Shown: piece after piece, positions 1 through 5,244 of the stretch
Layout: each line of letters starts with the position of its first letter
Position numbering within the stretch: position 1 is the stretch's first letter
NCBI GenBank assembly: GCA_024274855.1
Contig: JAJSAJ010001027.1
Coordinates: 1 to 5,244 of the forward strand
Source of the DNA: Planctomycetota bacterium
GTDB taxonomy: Bacteria; Planctomycetota; Planctomycetia; Pirellulales; Pirellulaceae
DNA length: 5,244 nucleotides
Direction of reading: 5' to 3'
Position numbers and translations under genes: made by a program
Notes under the pieces: generated by a model
Seen by the model: only the letters and a program-made list of their open reading frames with translations
What the model was told of the DNA's origin: nothing
Databases searched by the model: none

Positions 1-75
1 ACTGTTGGAATGGTAATCGGTGATTCGGAGCGGTTCTAGGTGGTCCCCCCGCCCCGTTACCTTGGACGTTCGACG

Positions 76-86
76 AGAGGAGGAGA
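76..86 (+). promoter_or_regulatory. Strong Shine-Dalgarno site of the DUF433 antitoxin
   Basis: A purine run containing AGGAGGAG (78-85) ends 9 bases before the ATG at 95. It decides the start. An in-frame GTG at 20 would add 25 residues of arginine-rich, non-family sequence, and the DUF433 homology only begins just after the ATG. Confidence 0.8.
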
Positions 87-94
87 TATCGAAG

Positions 95-325
95 ATGGCC
101 CAGTTCGATCGCATCACGTTTGATCCGGCGGTGATGGGTGGTAAGCCTTGTATTCGCGGTCAGCGAGTCACTGTCGGCATGGTCCTTGGGCTGCTGGCCG
201 CAGGGCGATCGCGTGAGGAGATTCTCAAAGCGTATCCGTACCTGGAAGCGGGAGACATCGATCAATGCCTGGCGTACGCGGCATGGCGAATGGAGGAGCG
301 TGACGTACCGCTGGTTACCGCATGA
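95..325 (+). CDS. DUF433 family (VapB-like) antitoxin
   Basis: This is a 76-residue protein of the DUF433 family (PF04255), small winged-helix-like DNA-binding proteins that typically pair with DUF5615 PIN-like toxins. The family signature is complete: the DP.VMGGKPCIRG motif at residues 10-22 followed by R24-V25, then a hydrophobic helix with LAAGRS (about 35-40), EEIL and YPYL (about 42-51), and a final DIDQCLAYAAW helix. The length is normal for the family. The start at ATG 95 is supported by a strong Shine-Dalgarno and by where the homology begins. The stop overlaps the ATG of the next reading frame (ATGA, 322-325), the usual translational coupling of antitoxin and toxin. By family knowledge it would neutralise its partner and may autorepress the operon. 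The partner here is collapsed, so this is probably an orphan antitoxin. The operon promoter would lie at or beyond the left edge and was not identified. Confidence 0.93.
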   Translation: MAQFDRITFDPAVMGGKPCIRGQRVTVGMVLGLLAAGRSREEILKAYPYLEAGDIDQCLAYAAWRMEERDVPLVTA

Positions 326-408
326 GTGTTCAGATCGTAATTGATATGAACTTGTCGCCCGATTGGGTCGATGAGGCGAAGTTACGAGTTCGCATTCTGC
401 CAATCTGA
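322..408 (+). pseudogene. Internally deleted DUF5615 PIN-like toxin remnant
   Basis: This is a 28-codon reading frame starting in the ATGA overlap with the antitoxin. Its first part, MSVQIVIDMNLSPDWVD, matches the start of DUF5615 (Mut7-C-like PIN) toxins, where the Asp of the D.NLSP motif is an active-site acidic residue. Its last part, VDEAKLRVRILPI, matches the usual C-terminus of the same family, which ends in a pattern like VD.a..RVRILPl. Full members are roughly 110-125 residues, so about 85-95 codons of the core, including the other catalytic acids, are absent. The two ends remain in frame. The shared V-D codons (around 367-373) are a natural junction for a deletion between short direct repeats. 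The family match is from recall of the motifs, not a search. A functional micropeptide cannot be excluded, but it could not form a PIN fold. Confidence 0.72.
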
Positions 409-597
409 GCCTTTGGACGCGGCTGATCGCACGGTCCCGCTCTAGCCGGCCTTCCGTTCCCCCTTCTTATCATCGGGCCCCTCGAGCCCCGGCAATCGGG
501 CGATTGGCTTTGTCCGAGCCATCAGAAAGACCGCGTTTGCGCGCCGGTCCGCATGAAGTTTACCTGCCCCGATTAAGGGTTCGAGCAGGCTGGCAGC

Positions 598-621
598 GAG
601 ACAGCGCTGCTGCGTTGTCTC
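598..621. other. Strong hairpin, 10-bp stem with a 4-base loop
   Basis: The left arm GAGACAGCGC (598-607) pairs with the right arm GCGTTGTCTC (612-621), with one G-U pair and a TGCT loop. No T-run follows on either strand, so it is not a standard intrinsic terminator. It lies about 190 bases after the toxin remnant and about 55 bases before the candidate promoter of the lyase. A second inverted repeat, CTGCTGCG (607-614) with CGCAGCAG (628-635), shares bases with it, so the two structures would exclude each other in RNA. The role is unknown: it could be a transcript end or processing structure, or simply chance in GC-rich DNA. Confidence 0.45.
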
Positions 622-675
622 AAAGTTCGCAGCAGGGCCTGGACACCATAGCGAGCGCGATGATCGAGTCGCCTT

Positions 676-704
676 TTGACAGCGGCGGGGGAATTGGCTA
701 GGTT
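676..704 (+). promoter_or_regulatory. Candidate sigma70-type promoter of the lyase gene
   Basis: A perfect -35 hexamer TTGACA (676-681) is followed after 17 bases by TAGGTT (699-704), which keeps the TA...T positions that matter most in a -10 box. Transcription would begin near 711, giving a leader of about 74 bases before the ATG at 785. The spacer is G-rich. This is a consensus match only, with no other evidence of activity. Confidence 0.45.
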
Positions 705-772
705 CCTCCTATGCCGGGACGATTTCGGCAACACGTAGAACAGGCGTGTGTCCGGTTGCGTTTTTCGGTTAC

Positions 773-776
773 GGAG
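773..776 (+). promoter_or_regulatory. Shine-Dalgarno of the lyase gene
   Basis: GGAG stands 8 bases before the ATG at 785. It favours this start over an in-frame GTG at 746, which would place 13 extra residues in front of the signal peptide. Confidence 0.6.
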
Positions 777-784
777 CAGTTACG

Positions 785-3700
785 ATGAGAGAACACGGTT
801 TCTTCAAAGCCTTTGTTGACAAAACCGCGGCAACCTGTCGGTCCGAGACTTCGGTCGGACTGGCGTGTTGGTTCGGTGTCGTCTTTCTGTTCGCGGCCTC
901 GGTCTTCGCCCGGGCGCCACACCCTCGTCTTTGGGTGACACAAACCGACCTCCCGCGGTTGCGTGCCCTGGCAAGTGACACCGCGACGTGGCCGCTCGAT
1001 TCGACACCTCGCGAGGCGTTTGCCGCCGTACTTGCAGAGGCAGACGAGTACATCGAGGAAGCGGCGTTCGTCTACCGCATAAAGATGCCGGGAAGAGCTG
1101 GCGGCCCGGCAAAGCAGTGGGCCTACACGCTCTCGGACGAAGCACCGCCCAGACATGATGACTACACTCACTACCCATGCTGGACAGGGATGTCACGGAA
1201 AATCGAGACCCGAATCATTCACCTCAGCTTTGCCCACCTCGTCACGCGAGACCGATCGTACTTCGACAGGGCAAGACAGATGGTGCTGCATCTGTGCCGC
1301 TGGCCCGGTACGTGGACCGACCCCAGTTACAACAGCCCTGGCGCGTGTCTGGATACATCGCATCTCTCGATCGCGGTGGCCCTGTTCTACGATTGGTGCT
1401 ACGACCAACTGACGGATGACCAGCGAGCGCTGATTCGTGAATCGCTCGTCGATAAGGGCGTCGACGGTTTGCTCGCGGCGATTCCCCATTACGGCGCAGG
1501 CGGCTGGCCTAACGGGTATGCCGTGCTCACTTCGGCGCTGGGGATCTGCGGCATAGCCTTGCAAGGTGAACAGCAGCAGGCGGACTCCTGGGTGACCGAG
1601 GCCGTAGCTTGTGCAAAGAAGTTCTTCGACACCCAGGGAGAGGACGGCGGATGTATGGAGGGGCCCGGCTACGGCACCTACGGCGCCGATGCCTTGGCCC
1701 GTTTCATCCTGGCACTGGAATCCGCCGGCGTGCCGCACCAGATTGTCGAGCATCCGTTCTTCGCGACGCTGCCACGGTATTGCATCAGCCAGATGTGCCC
1801 GAACGACAAGCGGCACACCGGGTTCGGAGATTGCTGGTCTTCGCAGCCGTTTCCGCTGTGCATGACCCTGCTGGCACTGCGAGGCAATCCCGACGCCGTT
1901 TGGTACCTCGACGAAATCGGCTACGTGAGAGCGTGGTCGATCGAGCAGTTGCTGACCGTCGGCCTACACGCGGAGAACTTCGCGACCCCGAAAAGGCCGA
2001 CGTGGAATCCCTCGCGAGCTTTTGTGGATATCGGCTACGCATCACTGCGCGACGGGTTCAACGTCGACGCGGCCTTTATGGCATTCAAGGCCGGCCCGCC
2101 AACGCGGGTGATCGGACACAACCACCGCGATCACAACAGTTTCCAAATCCAGTTCAACAATGCCTGGATCGCCACGGATCCGGGCTATGTCGGCTACTTC
2201 GATCCGCCCGACAACAAGTACGGTCGTTGCACCTTGGGACACAATACGATCACTCTGGACGTGGACGATGACTATCTTGGCAACATGAGCTTCCCGCTAC
2301 TCGGGCACGATCAGATGCGTTTGAATGGCGCGCGAATCGTGTCGCACGCATCGAGTCCGGGGTTCGACTACGTCCGGGGCGAAGCGGCCGACGCCTACAA
2401 CCCGGTCGCCGGCGGCGCCACTGCCCGGATCCATTTCTGGCGATCCGGGCAGGCGGGCGGCTTCGCCCGGATCGACGGACCCAGCCCCAGCAGCCAGCAG
2501 TGGCAGCAGTACGAGTTTTCCGGCATCGCACCCGAGCAAGCGGTCGACTTCTGCCTGGCCTTGCAACTAGGTGGCGGCTGTGAAAGCGTCTGGTACGACG
2601 ACGCCGAGATACTCGTGGATGGACAGAAGCTGGATCTGCCTAATCCCGGCTTCGAAGACGGCGTCACCCACTGGTCGCCACGGAACAAGCCTGGGGAGCA
2701 TACGATCGACGAACAGACCGTGCATTCTGGAAAGCGAAGCGCGCGGATTACGTCGCCCGGCGGCTACTACTACTGGCTGCCGGAAAACAAGCGGCTGCCC
2801 ATCCATCCCGGGCAGAAGATCACCGCTCGATTCTGGGCGAAGATTTCTCCCCCCGAGCCGGTCATGGAAAGGGCGGACCGAGAGATTCTGTTCATCAAGC
2901 CCTACGTCTTCGTGATTCGTGACACGCTCGTCTCGCCCAAACCGCACGCCTTCAGCTTCGTCTTGCATACGCTCGGCGGCATCCAGGTCACGGGAGGCAA
3001 TTCCGCGGTTCTCACCAGTCCCGGCCGGGCTCGTCTGGAGACGCACGTCTTCTCGCCCTCGGGCATTACGCTCACATCCAATTCATTTCCTGGCGCCGAA
3101 CAACGCGGCCCCTACCTGAACGCTGTTACGGACAAGGCAGATTCCACCGTGATCACGTCGGTGCTGATCGCCAGGACGGCTGCCTTCAAGCTCACGAACC
3201 CCGGATTCGAGGCGGGCATGGTGGGCTGGACGCCACGGGGGATGCCCGGTTGGTTGAAGAATCACGTCATCGACCAGCAGGTATTCCACTCCGGCCAGAG
3301 ATCCGGTCGTCTCGATGGCCCCGGTGGCTATTACTACACCCCGCGACTCGACGTAGAACCGGGCGCCAAGATCACCGTGCGTTTCTGGGCGAAGCTGGAC
3401 GGCAAAGAAGGCCGTCACGCCACGATCTACTGGTGGCAGAAGAACCGGGCATCCGGCAACGCCACCGGCGGGCAACCCGGTCCGGTTATCTCGGCAAACG
3501 AGTGGAAGCAGTACGAGTTCACCGCGACCACCCCGGACGATGTACGGCAGGCCTGTGTGGCCCTGAACTATTTTGGTGACGGTTCCATTTGGTACGACGA
3601 CATCGATGTCTCCATAGACACGAAACACAAGATCATGCCGGCCGGTCGCGTCACGGCAGTCGATGACGCTCGGCAGGGTGTGGTGATCGAGCTGGATGAG

Positions 3701-3910
3701 CTGCGGTACTTGGTTTCTTTCGCGGGCGGCAAGACGACTCTTGCCGGCCGAACGCTCGCCCACGACGGCAAGACGGCCTGCGTCAGTCTGGACGCGCAAG
3801 GTAAGCCAGTCGCCGCATGGCTGCTCGACGGGACCCGACTGCATTTGGACGGCGAAACGGTTCTATACCAATCTGCCACATCGGCGGTCACACCACGTAC
3901 AATCGAGTAA
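785..3910 (+). CDS. Secreted heparinase II/III-family polysaccharide lyase with two inserted carbohydrate-binding-like modules
   Basis: This 1041-residue protein is predicted to cleave uronic-acid-containing polysaccharide by beta-elimination outside the cytoplasm. A signal peptide has a hydrophobic stretch at about 23-42 and likely cleavage after SVFA (42). The mature part opens with HPRLWVTQTDLPRLR (46-60), the usual start of DUF4962/heparinase II/III-like proteins. An alpha/alpha-toroid follows, with YDWCYD (202-207), GGWPNGY (239-245) and EGPGYGTYG (292-300). Asn243, Tyr296 and Tyr299 are candidate active-site residues. The heparinase II/III-like beta-sandwich (PF07940-type) begins at about residue 415. 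It carries HNHRDHNSF (445-453), DPGY (465-468) and GHNT (485-488), the first and last being typical metal- or substrate-site histidine motifs. The sandwich is interrupted at 541-692 and about 803-946 by related CBM4/9-like modules and resumes at 693-802 and about 952-1041, which explains the large size. It is probably monocistronic from the 676-704 promoter. The family is sure; the substrate (heparinoid, alginate, chondroitin or other) and exact PL family cannot be told. Confidence 0.93.
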   Translation: MREHGFFKAFVDKTAATCRSETSVGLACWFGVVFLFAASVFARAPHPRLWVTQTDLPRLRALASDTATWPLDSTPREAFAAVLAEADEYIEEAAFVYRIKMPGRAGGPAKQWAYTLSDEAPPRHDDYTHYPCWTGMSRKIETRIIHLSFAHLVTRDRSYFDRARQMVLHLCRWPGTWTDPSYNSPGACLDTSHLSIAVALFYDWCYDQLTDDQRALIRESLVDKGVDGLLAAIPHYGAGGWPNGYAVLTSALGICGIALQGEQQQADSWVTEAVACAKKFFDTQGEDGGCMEGPGYGTYGADALARFILALESAGVPHQIVEHPFFATLPRYCISQMCPNDKRHTGFGDCWSSQPFPLCMTLLALRGNPDAVWYLDEIGYVRAWSIEQLLTVGLHAENFATPKRPTWNPSRAFVDIGYASLRDGFNVDAAFMAFKAGPPTRVIGHNHRDHNSFQIQFNNAWIATDPGYVGYFDPPDNKYGRCTLGHNTITLDVDDDYLGNMSFPLLGHDQMRLNGARIVSHASSPGFDYVRGEAADAYNPVAGGATARIHFWRSGQAGGFARIDGPSPSSQQWQQYEFSGIAPEQAVDFCLALQLGGGCESVWYDDAEILVDGQKLDLPNPGFEDGVTHWSPRNKPGEHTIDEQTVHSGKRSARITSPGGYYYWLPENKRLPIHPGQKITARFWAKISPPEPVMERADREILFIKPYVFVIRDTLVSPKPHAFSFVLHTLGGIQVTGGNSAVLTSPGRARLETHVFSPSGITLTSNSFPGAEQRGPYLNAVTDKADSTVITSVLIARTAAFKLTNPGFEAGMVGWTPRGMPGWLKNHVIDQQVFHSGQRSGRLDGPGGYYYTPRLDVEPGAKITVRFWAKLDGKEGRHATIYWWQKNRASGNATGGQPGPVISANEWKQYEFTATTPDDVRQACVALNYFGDGSIWYDDIDVSIDTKHKIMPAGRVTAVDDARQGVVIELDELRYLVSFAGGKTTLAGRTLAHDGKTACVSLDAQGKPVAAWLLDGTRLHLDGETVLYQSATSAVTPRTIE
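2405..2857 (+). other. Inserted carbohydrate-binding-like module in circularly permuted order
   Basis: This covers residues 541 to about 691 of the lyase. It sits between FDYVRGEAADAYNP (527-540) and VMERADREILFIKPY (693-707), which are normally adjacent in heparinase II/III sandwiches. The first half (about 544-612) holds ATARIHFW, WQQYEF (573-578) and VWYDDAEI (602-609), matching the C-terminal half of the second module. The second half (about 618-687) holds NPGFEDG (620-626), VHSGKRSARI, GGYYYW and ITARFWAKI (679-687), matching that module's N-terminal half. The halves are therefore in reversed order, and the native ends are joined by a short linker (about 610-619). CBM4/9/CenC-type modules usually bind glycans. 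Binding here is inferred. Confidence 0.75.
2421..2474. repeat. Nested inverted repeats inside the lyase gene
   Basis: CTGCCCGGATC (2421-2431) is perfectly inverted as GATCCGGGCAG (2442-2452), giving an 11-bp stem with a 10-base loop. The second arm region, CGATCCGGGC (2441-2450), is again perfectly inverted as GCCCGGATCG (2465-2474). The GCCCGGATC word thus occurs three times in alternating orientation within 54 bases. It lies 16 bases after the junction where the permuted module starts. It is coding DNA, and no function is known. Confidence 0.6.
3191..3622 (+). other. Second carbohydrate-binding-like module, normal order
   Basis: This covers about residues 803-946 of the lyase. It contains NPGFEAG (805-811), VFHSGQRSGRL, GGYYYTP, ITVRFWAKL (863-871), HATIYWW (878-884), WKQYEF (907-912) and IWYDDIDV (935-942). 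This is the standard order of CBM4/9 (CenC-type) jelly-roll modules: N-terminal NPGFE, then SG..S in the middle, then a final YDD strand. It lies between two stretches of the lyase beta-sandwich, VITSVLIA just before and PAGRVTAVDDARQGVVIEL just after, so it also appears to be a loop insertion and not a C-terminal appendage. It is the reference copy for recognising the permuted module upstream. DNA identity between the copies is modest, so the duplication or acquisition is old. Confidence 0.75.
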
Positions 3911-4054
3911 TTCGACCGATTGATCACTTGTGTTCAGGACGTGCTTGGCGAAACTCGCAAAGGCTCCGTGTCTTGTACGGCTTGACCTTACGGGAACAAA
4001 TGCGGACGATTGCATTGGGAAACACCTTAAAGCGTTCCCGCATATGGAGTCATC
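3911..4054 (+). promoter_or_regulatory. Intergenic gap with a weak promoter and nested inverted repeats
   Basis: No intrinsic terminator is visible after the lyase stop. TTGACC (3982-3987) is a good -35-like hexamer, but the best -10 at the usual distance, GACGAT (4005-4010), is poor. Two nested inverted repeats overlap it: CGGGAAC (3991-3997) with GTTCCCG (4034-4040), and AATGC (3999-4003) with GCATT (4012-4016). They could form an operator or leader structure. Whether the downstream gene has its own promoter or is read through from the lyase is undecided. Confidence 0.3.
4046..4049 (+). promoter_or_regulatory. Shine-Dalgarno of the metallophosphoesterase gene
   Basis: GGAG lies 5 bases before the ATG at 4055. 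It supports this start over the ATG at 4044, which is in another frame that stops at 4145. Confidence 0.6.
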
Positions 4055-5244
4055 ATGCTCACTGGCCGTCTCACGTTGCTGGCTGTCGGTTTCATCACAC
4101 TCATGGGGGCCACGTCCCGAGGTCAAGTCGAACGGATCTGGTTGACGCACCGCACGACAGACCCCAGCAAGATCGTGGTCAATTGGACGACGAAGGAGCC
4201 AGGGGAATCCGTGGTTCGGTACGGGACAACAGACCAGTACGGCCGAGAGGTCAGGATCGACGCTAGCACGACACTCCATCACGTCGAGATCCCGATCCCC
4301 GAACGAGACAAGACCTACCACTACAGCGTTTCCACTGGAAACCAGACCTCGCCCGATGCCATGTTCAAGGCTTACCCGACCGATGTTCTGCGGGTGGCCG
4401 TCGTCGCCGATTGGCAGGGCAAACCGGACCTGCCTGGGCTGATCAGCGATGACGTTCATCTCCTTCTGACCGCTGGCGACAACATCTCCGGCGTCTACCA
4501 GCGTTGCGGTTCCGGCAACACAGACTGTATCAAGCCTTATGCAGATCTGATCGACCGGTACCCTGCGCTGTTTCGGTCCACTCCGTTCCTGCCCGTCCTG
4601 GGCAACCACGACAAGCAGATCCGTCCAAGAGGGCCGAAACCTCCGGCCGAACCGGTCTACGACATCGACGCTACGGCGTTTCGCCGTTTCTTTGAATTGC
4701 CCGGCGACGAGTGGAAATGGCACTTCGACATCTCGGACTTCGGCGTTCGGTTTGTCGCACTGGACTTGAATCACACATCCGACATGGGGACGACGTGGCA
4801 GGCATGCCATCCCTTCGATAAAGAGTCAGCCCAGTATCGGTGGTACGACAAGCTGACGTCAGGTCCGAGGCCGCCGCTGACGGTGACGTTGTACAACGAG
4901 TGGAACAACAGTGTCCGTGCCAAGGAGGGCGGGTCGTGGGGCAAGATGCTGAGCCGTGGAACGACCGCCATTACCGGCTTCGGCTACTATGCTGAGCGTG
5001 CCGAAGTGGATGGATTCACCTGCTACAACACATCGCTCAGCGGCAAAGGCGACCGCTATCCCGACCGGTACTCCAAATTTCTGGAAAGTGAAGACAACTA
5101 CATCCTGCTGACGTTCACGAGGAAGCCTCTGGAAATAACCGTCGAGATCAAGGGGTTGTATGGCAAGGTACTGAATGGTAGTGCGAGGAACGGAGTCCGA
5201 GGACGACAATATACACCTTCACCAACAGCGTCTTTGTGGGTTCC
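4055..5244 (+). CDS. Secreted purple-acid-phosphatase-like metallophosphoesterase, 3' end outside the window
   Basis: The frame is open from ATG 4055 to the right edge: 396 codons without a stop. A short signal peptide is visible (arginine at 5, hydrophobic stretch about 7-19, likely cleavage near the SRG-Q segment at 21-24). Residues about 25-100 resemble the purple acid phosphatase N-terminal fibronectin-like domain (PF16656), with IVVNWTT, VVRYGT and TYHYSV strands. A calcineurin-like metallophosphoesterase domain follows. Asp119 (VVADWQ) matches motif I, GDN (141-143) motif II, and GNHD (183-186) motif III. The expected VxxH is TLYNEWNN (278-285), and the expected GHxH is GFGY (308-311) within GFGYYAER, so three metal-ligand histidines are missing. 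It may be a non-catalytic relative or a divergent subfamily with another metal set. By family it would hydrolyse phosphate esters in the periplasm or outside. It follows the lyase on the same strand after 144 bases, so joint expression is possible. The last 15-20 residues look unlike a domain end, and a frameshift near 5175-5205 is possible. Confidence 0.88.
   Translation, partial: MLTGRLTLLAVGFITLMGATSRGQVERIWLTHRTTDPSKIVVNWTTKEPGESVVRYGTTDQYGREVRIDASTTLHHVEIPIPERDKTYHYSVSTGNQTSPDAMFKAYPTDVLRVAVVADWQGKPDLPGLISDDVHLLLTAGDNISGVYQRCGSGNTDCIKPYADLIDRYPALFRSTPFLPVLGNHDKQIRPRGPKPPAEPVYDIDATAFRRFFELPGDEWKWHFDISDFGVRFVALDLNHTSDMGTTWQACHPFDKESAQYRWYDKLTSGPRPPLTVTLYNEWNNSVRAKEGGSWGKMLSRGTTAITGFGYYAERAEVDGFTCYNTSLSGKGDRYPDRYSKFLESEDNYILLTFTRKPLEITVEIKGLYGKVLNGSARNGVRGRQYTPSPTASLWV

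Larger units (their letters stand above)
409..784. other. Intergenic region without a convincing gene
   Basis: This is a 376-base stretch between the toxin remnant and the lyase gene. The only forward frame of any length begins at a TTG (504) and reads to 701. It has no visible Shine-Dalgarno and no recognisable domain. No RNA gene was recognised. The stretch contains a strong hairpin at 598-621, an alternative hairpin at 607-635, a sigma70-like promoter at 676-704 and the ribosome binding site of the next gene. Part of it could be decayed coding DNA, but nothing identifiable remains. Confidence 0.6.

Noticed and set aside
1..39. Reading frame open from the left edge to TAG (37-39), a possible tail of an upstream gene
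   Set aside because: Only 12 codons with no recognisable motif; chance is as likely as a gene end.
20..94. Upstream GTG start extending the DUF433 protein by 25 residues
   Set aside because: The extension is arginine-rich without family similarity, and a strong Shine-Dalgarno inside it serves the ATG at 95.
598..621. Intrinsic terminator of the toxin-antitoxin operon
   Set aside because: The stem is good, but no T-run follows on either strand, and it is about 190 bases from the gene end.
504..701. 65-codon frame from a TTG start
   Set aside because: No Shine-Dalgarno, no domain, and it overlaps the hairpin and the candidate promoter; most likely spurious.
746..784. GTG start 13 codons ahead of the lyase ATG
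   Set aside because: The ATG at 785 has a well-placed GGAG, and its signal peptide starts sensibly.
1193..1816. 207-codon minus-strand frame inside the lyase gene
   Set aside because: Antisense shadow of a strongly supported coding region.
1609..2271. 220-codon plus-strand frame inside the lyase gene
   Set aside because: Arginine-rich out-of-frame translation of the lyase toroid; no domain.
3083..3844. 253-codon minus-strand frame inside the lyase gene
   Set aside because: Shadow of the lyase coding frame with no recognisable family features.
3863..4810. 315-codon minus-strand frame opposite the phosphoesterase
   Set aside because: It crosses the intergenic gap and mirrors a clearly recognisable plus-strand protein; long antisense frames are common in GC-rich coding DNA.
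1..5244. CRISPR array, tRNA, rRNA or insertion sequence
   Set aside because: No regularly spaced repeats, cloverleaf, rRNA-like stretch, transposase or terminal inverted repeats were seen.

Overview
The window is GC-rich and looks like part of a heterotrophic environmental bacterium, most plausibly of the Planctomycetes/PVC group. That placement is inference. It rests on the mix of a large secreted heparinase II/III-like polysaccharide lyase, a secreted purple-acid-phosphatase-like protein and a DUF433/DUF5615 toxin-antitoxin pair. There is no rRNA, ribosomal protein gene or other marker to confirm it. All supportable genes are on the + strand.

Layout. Positions 95-325 encode a complete DUF433 (VapB-like) antitoxin. 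It overlaps by ATGA a 28-codon reading frame (322-408) that looks like the two ends of a DUF5615 PIN-like toxin joined in frame, so the toxin body is missing. Positions 409-784 have no convincing gene. They hold a strong hairpin (598-621) with a competing alternative, then a sigma70-like promoter (676-704) and a Shine-Dalgarno site. These serve a 1041-residue secreted heparinase II/III-family protein (785-3910). After a 144-base gap, a second secreted protein starts at 4055 and runs off the right edge. It has a PAP N-terminal fibronectin-like domain followed by a calcineurin-like metallophosphoesterase domain.

The most unusual content is protein architecture. The C-terminal beta-sandwich part of the lyase is interrupted twice by related carbohydrate-binding-like (CBM4/9/CenC-type) jelly-roll modules. 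The second module reads in the normal order. In the first, the C-terminal half comes before the N-terminal half, as expected of a circularly permuted domain inserted in a loop. The phosphoesterase keeps the early metal-site motifs (Asp, GD, GNHD) but lacks the late histidine motifs (VxxH and GHxH become LYNEW and GFGY), so it may be a pseudo-enzyme or a divergent subfamily.

Together, the two large genes suggest a small extracellular or periplasmic set for handling an acidic, possibly sulfated or phosphorylated, polysaccharide. Substrate and co-regulation cannot be read from the sequence. The antitoxin with its collapsed toxin appears to be an unrelated relic next door.
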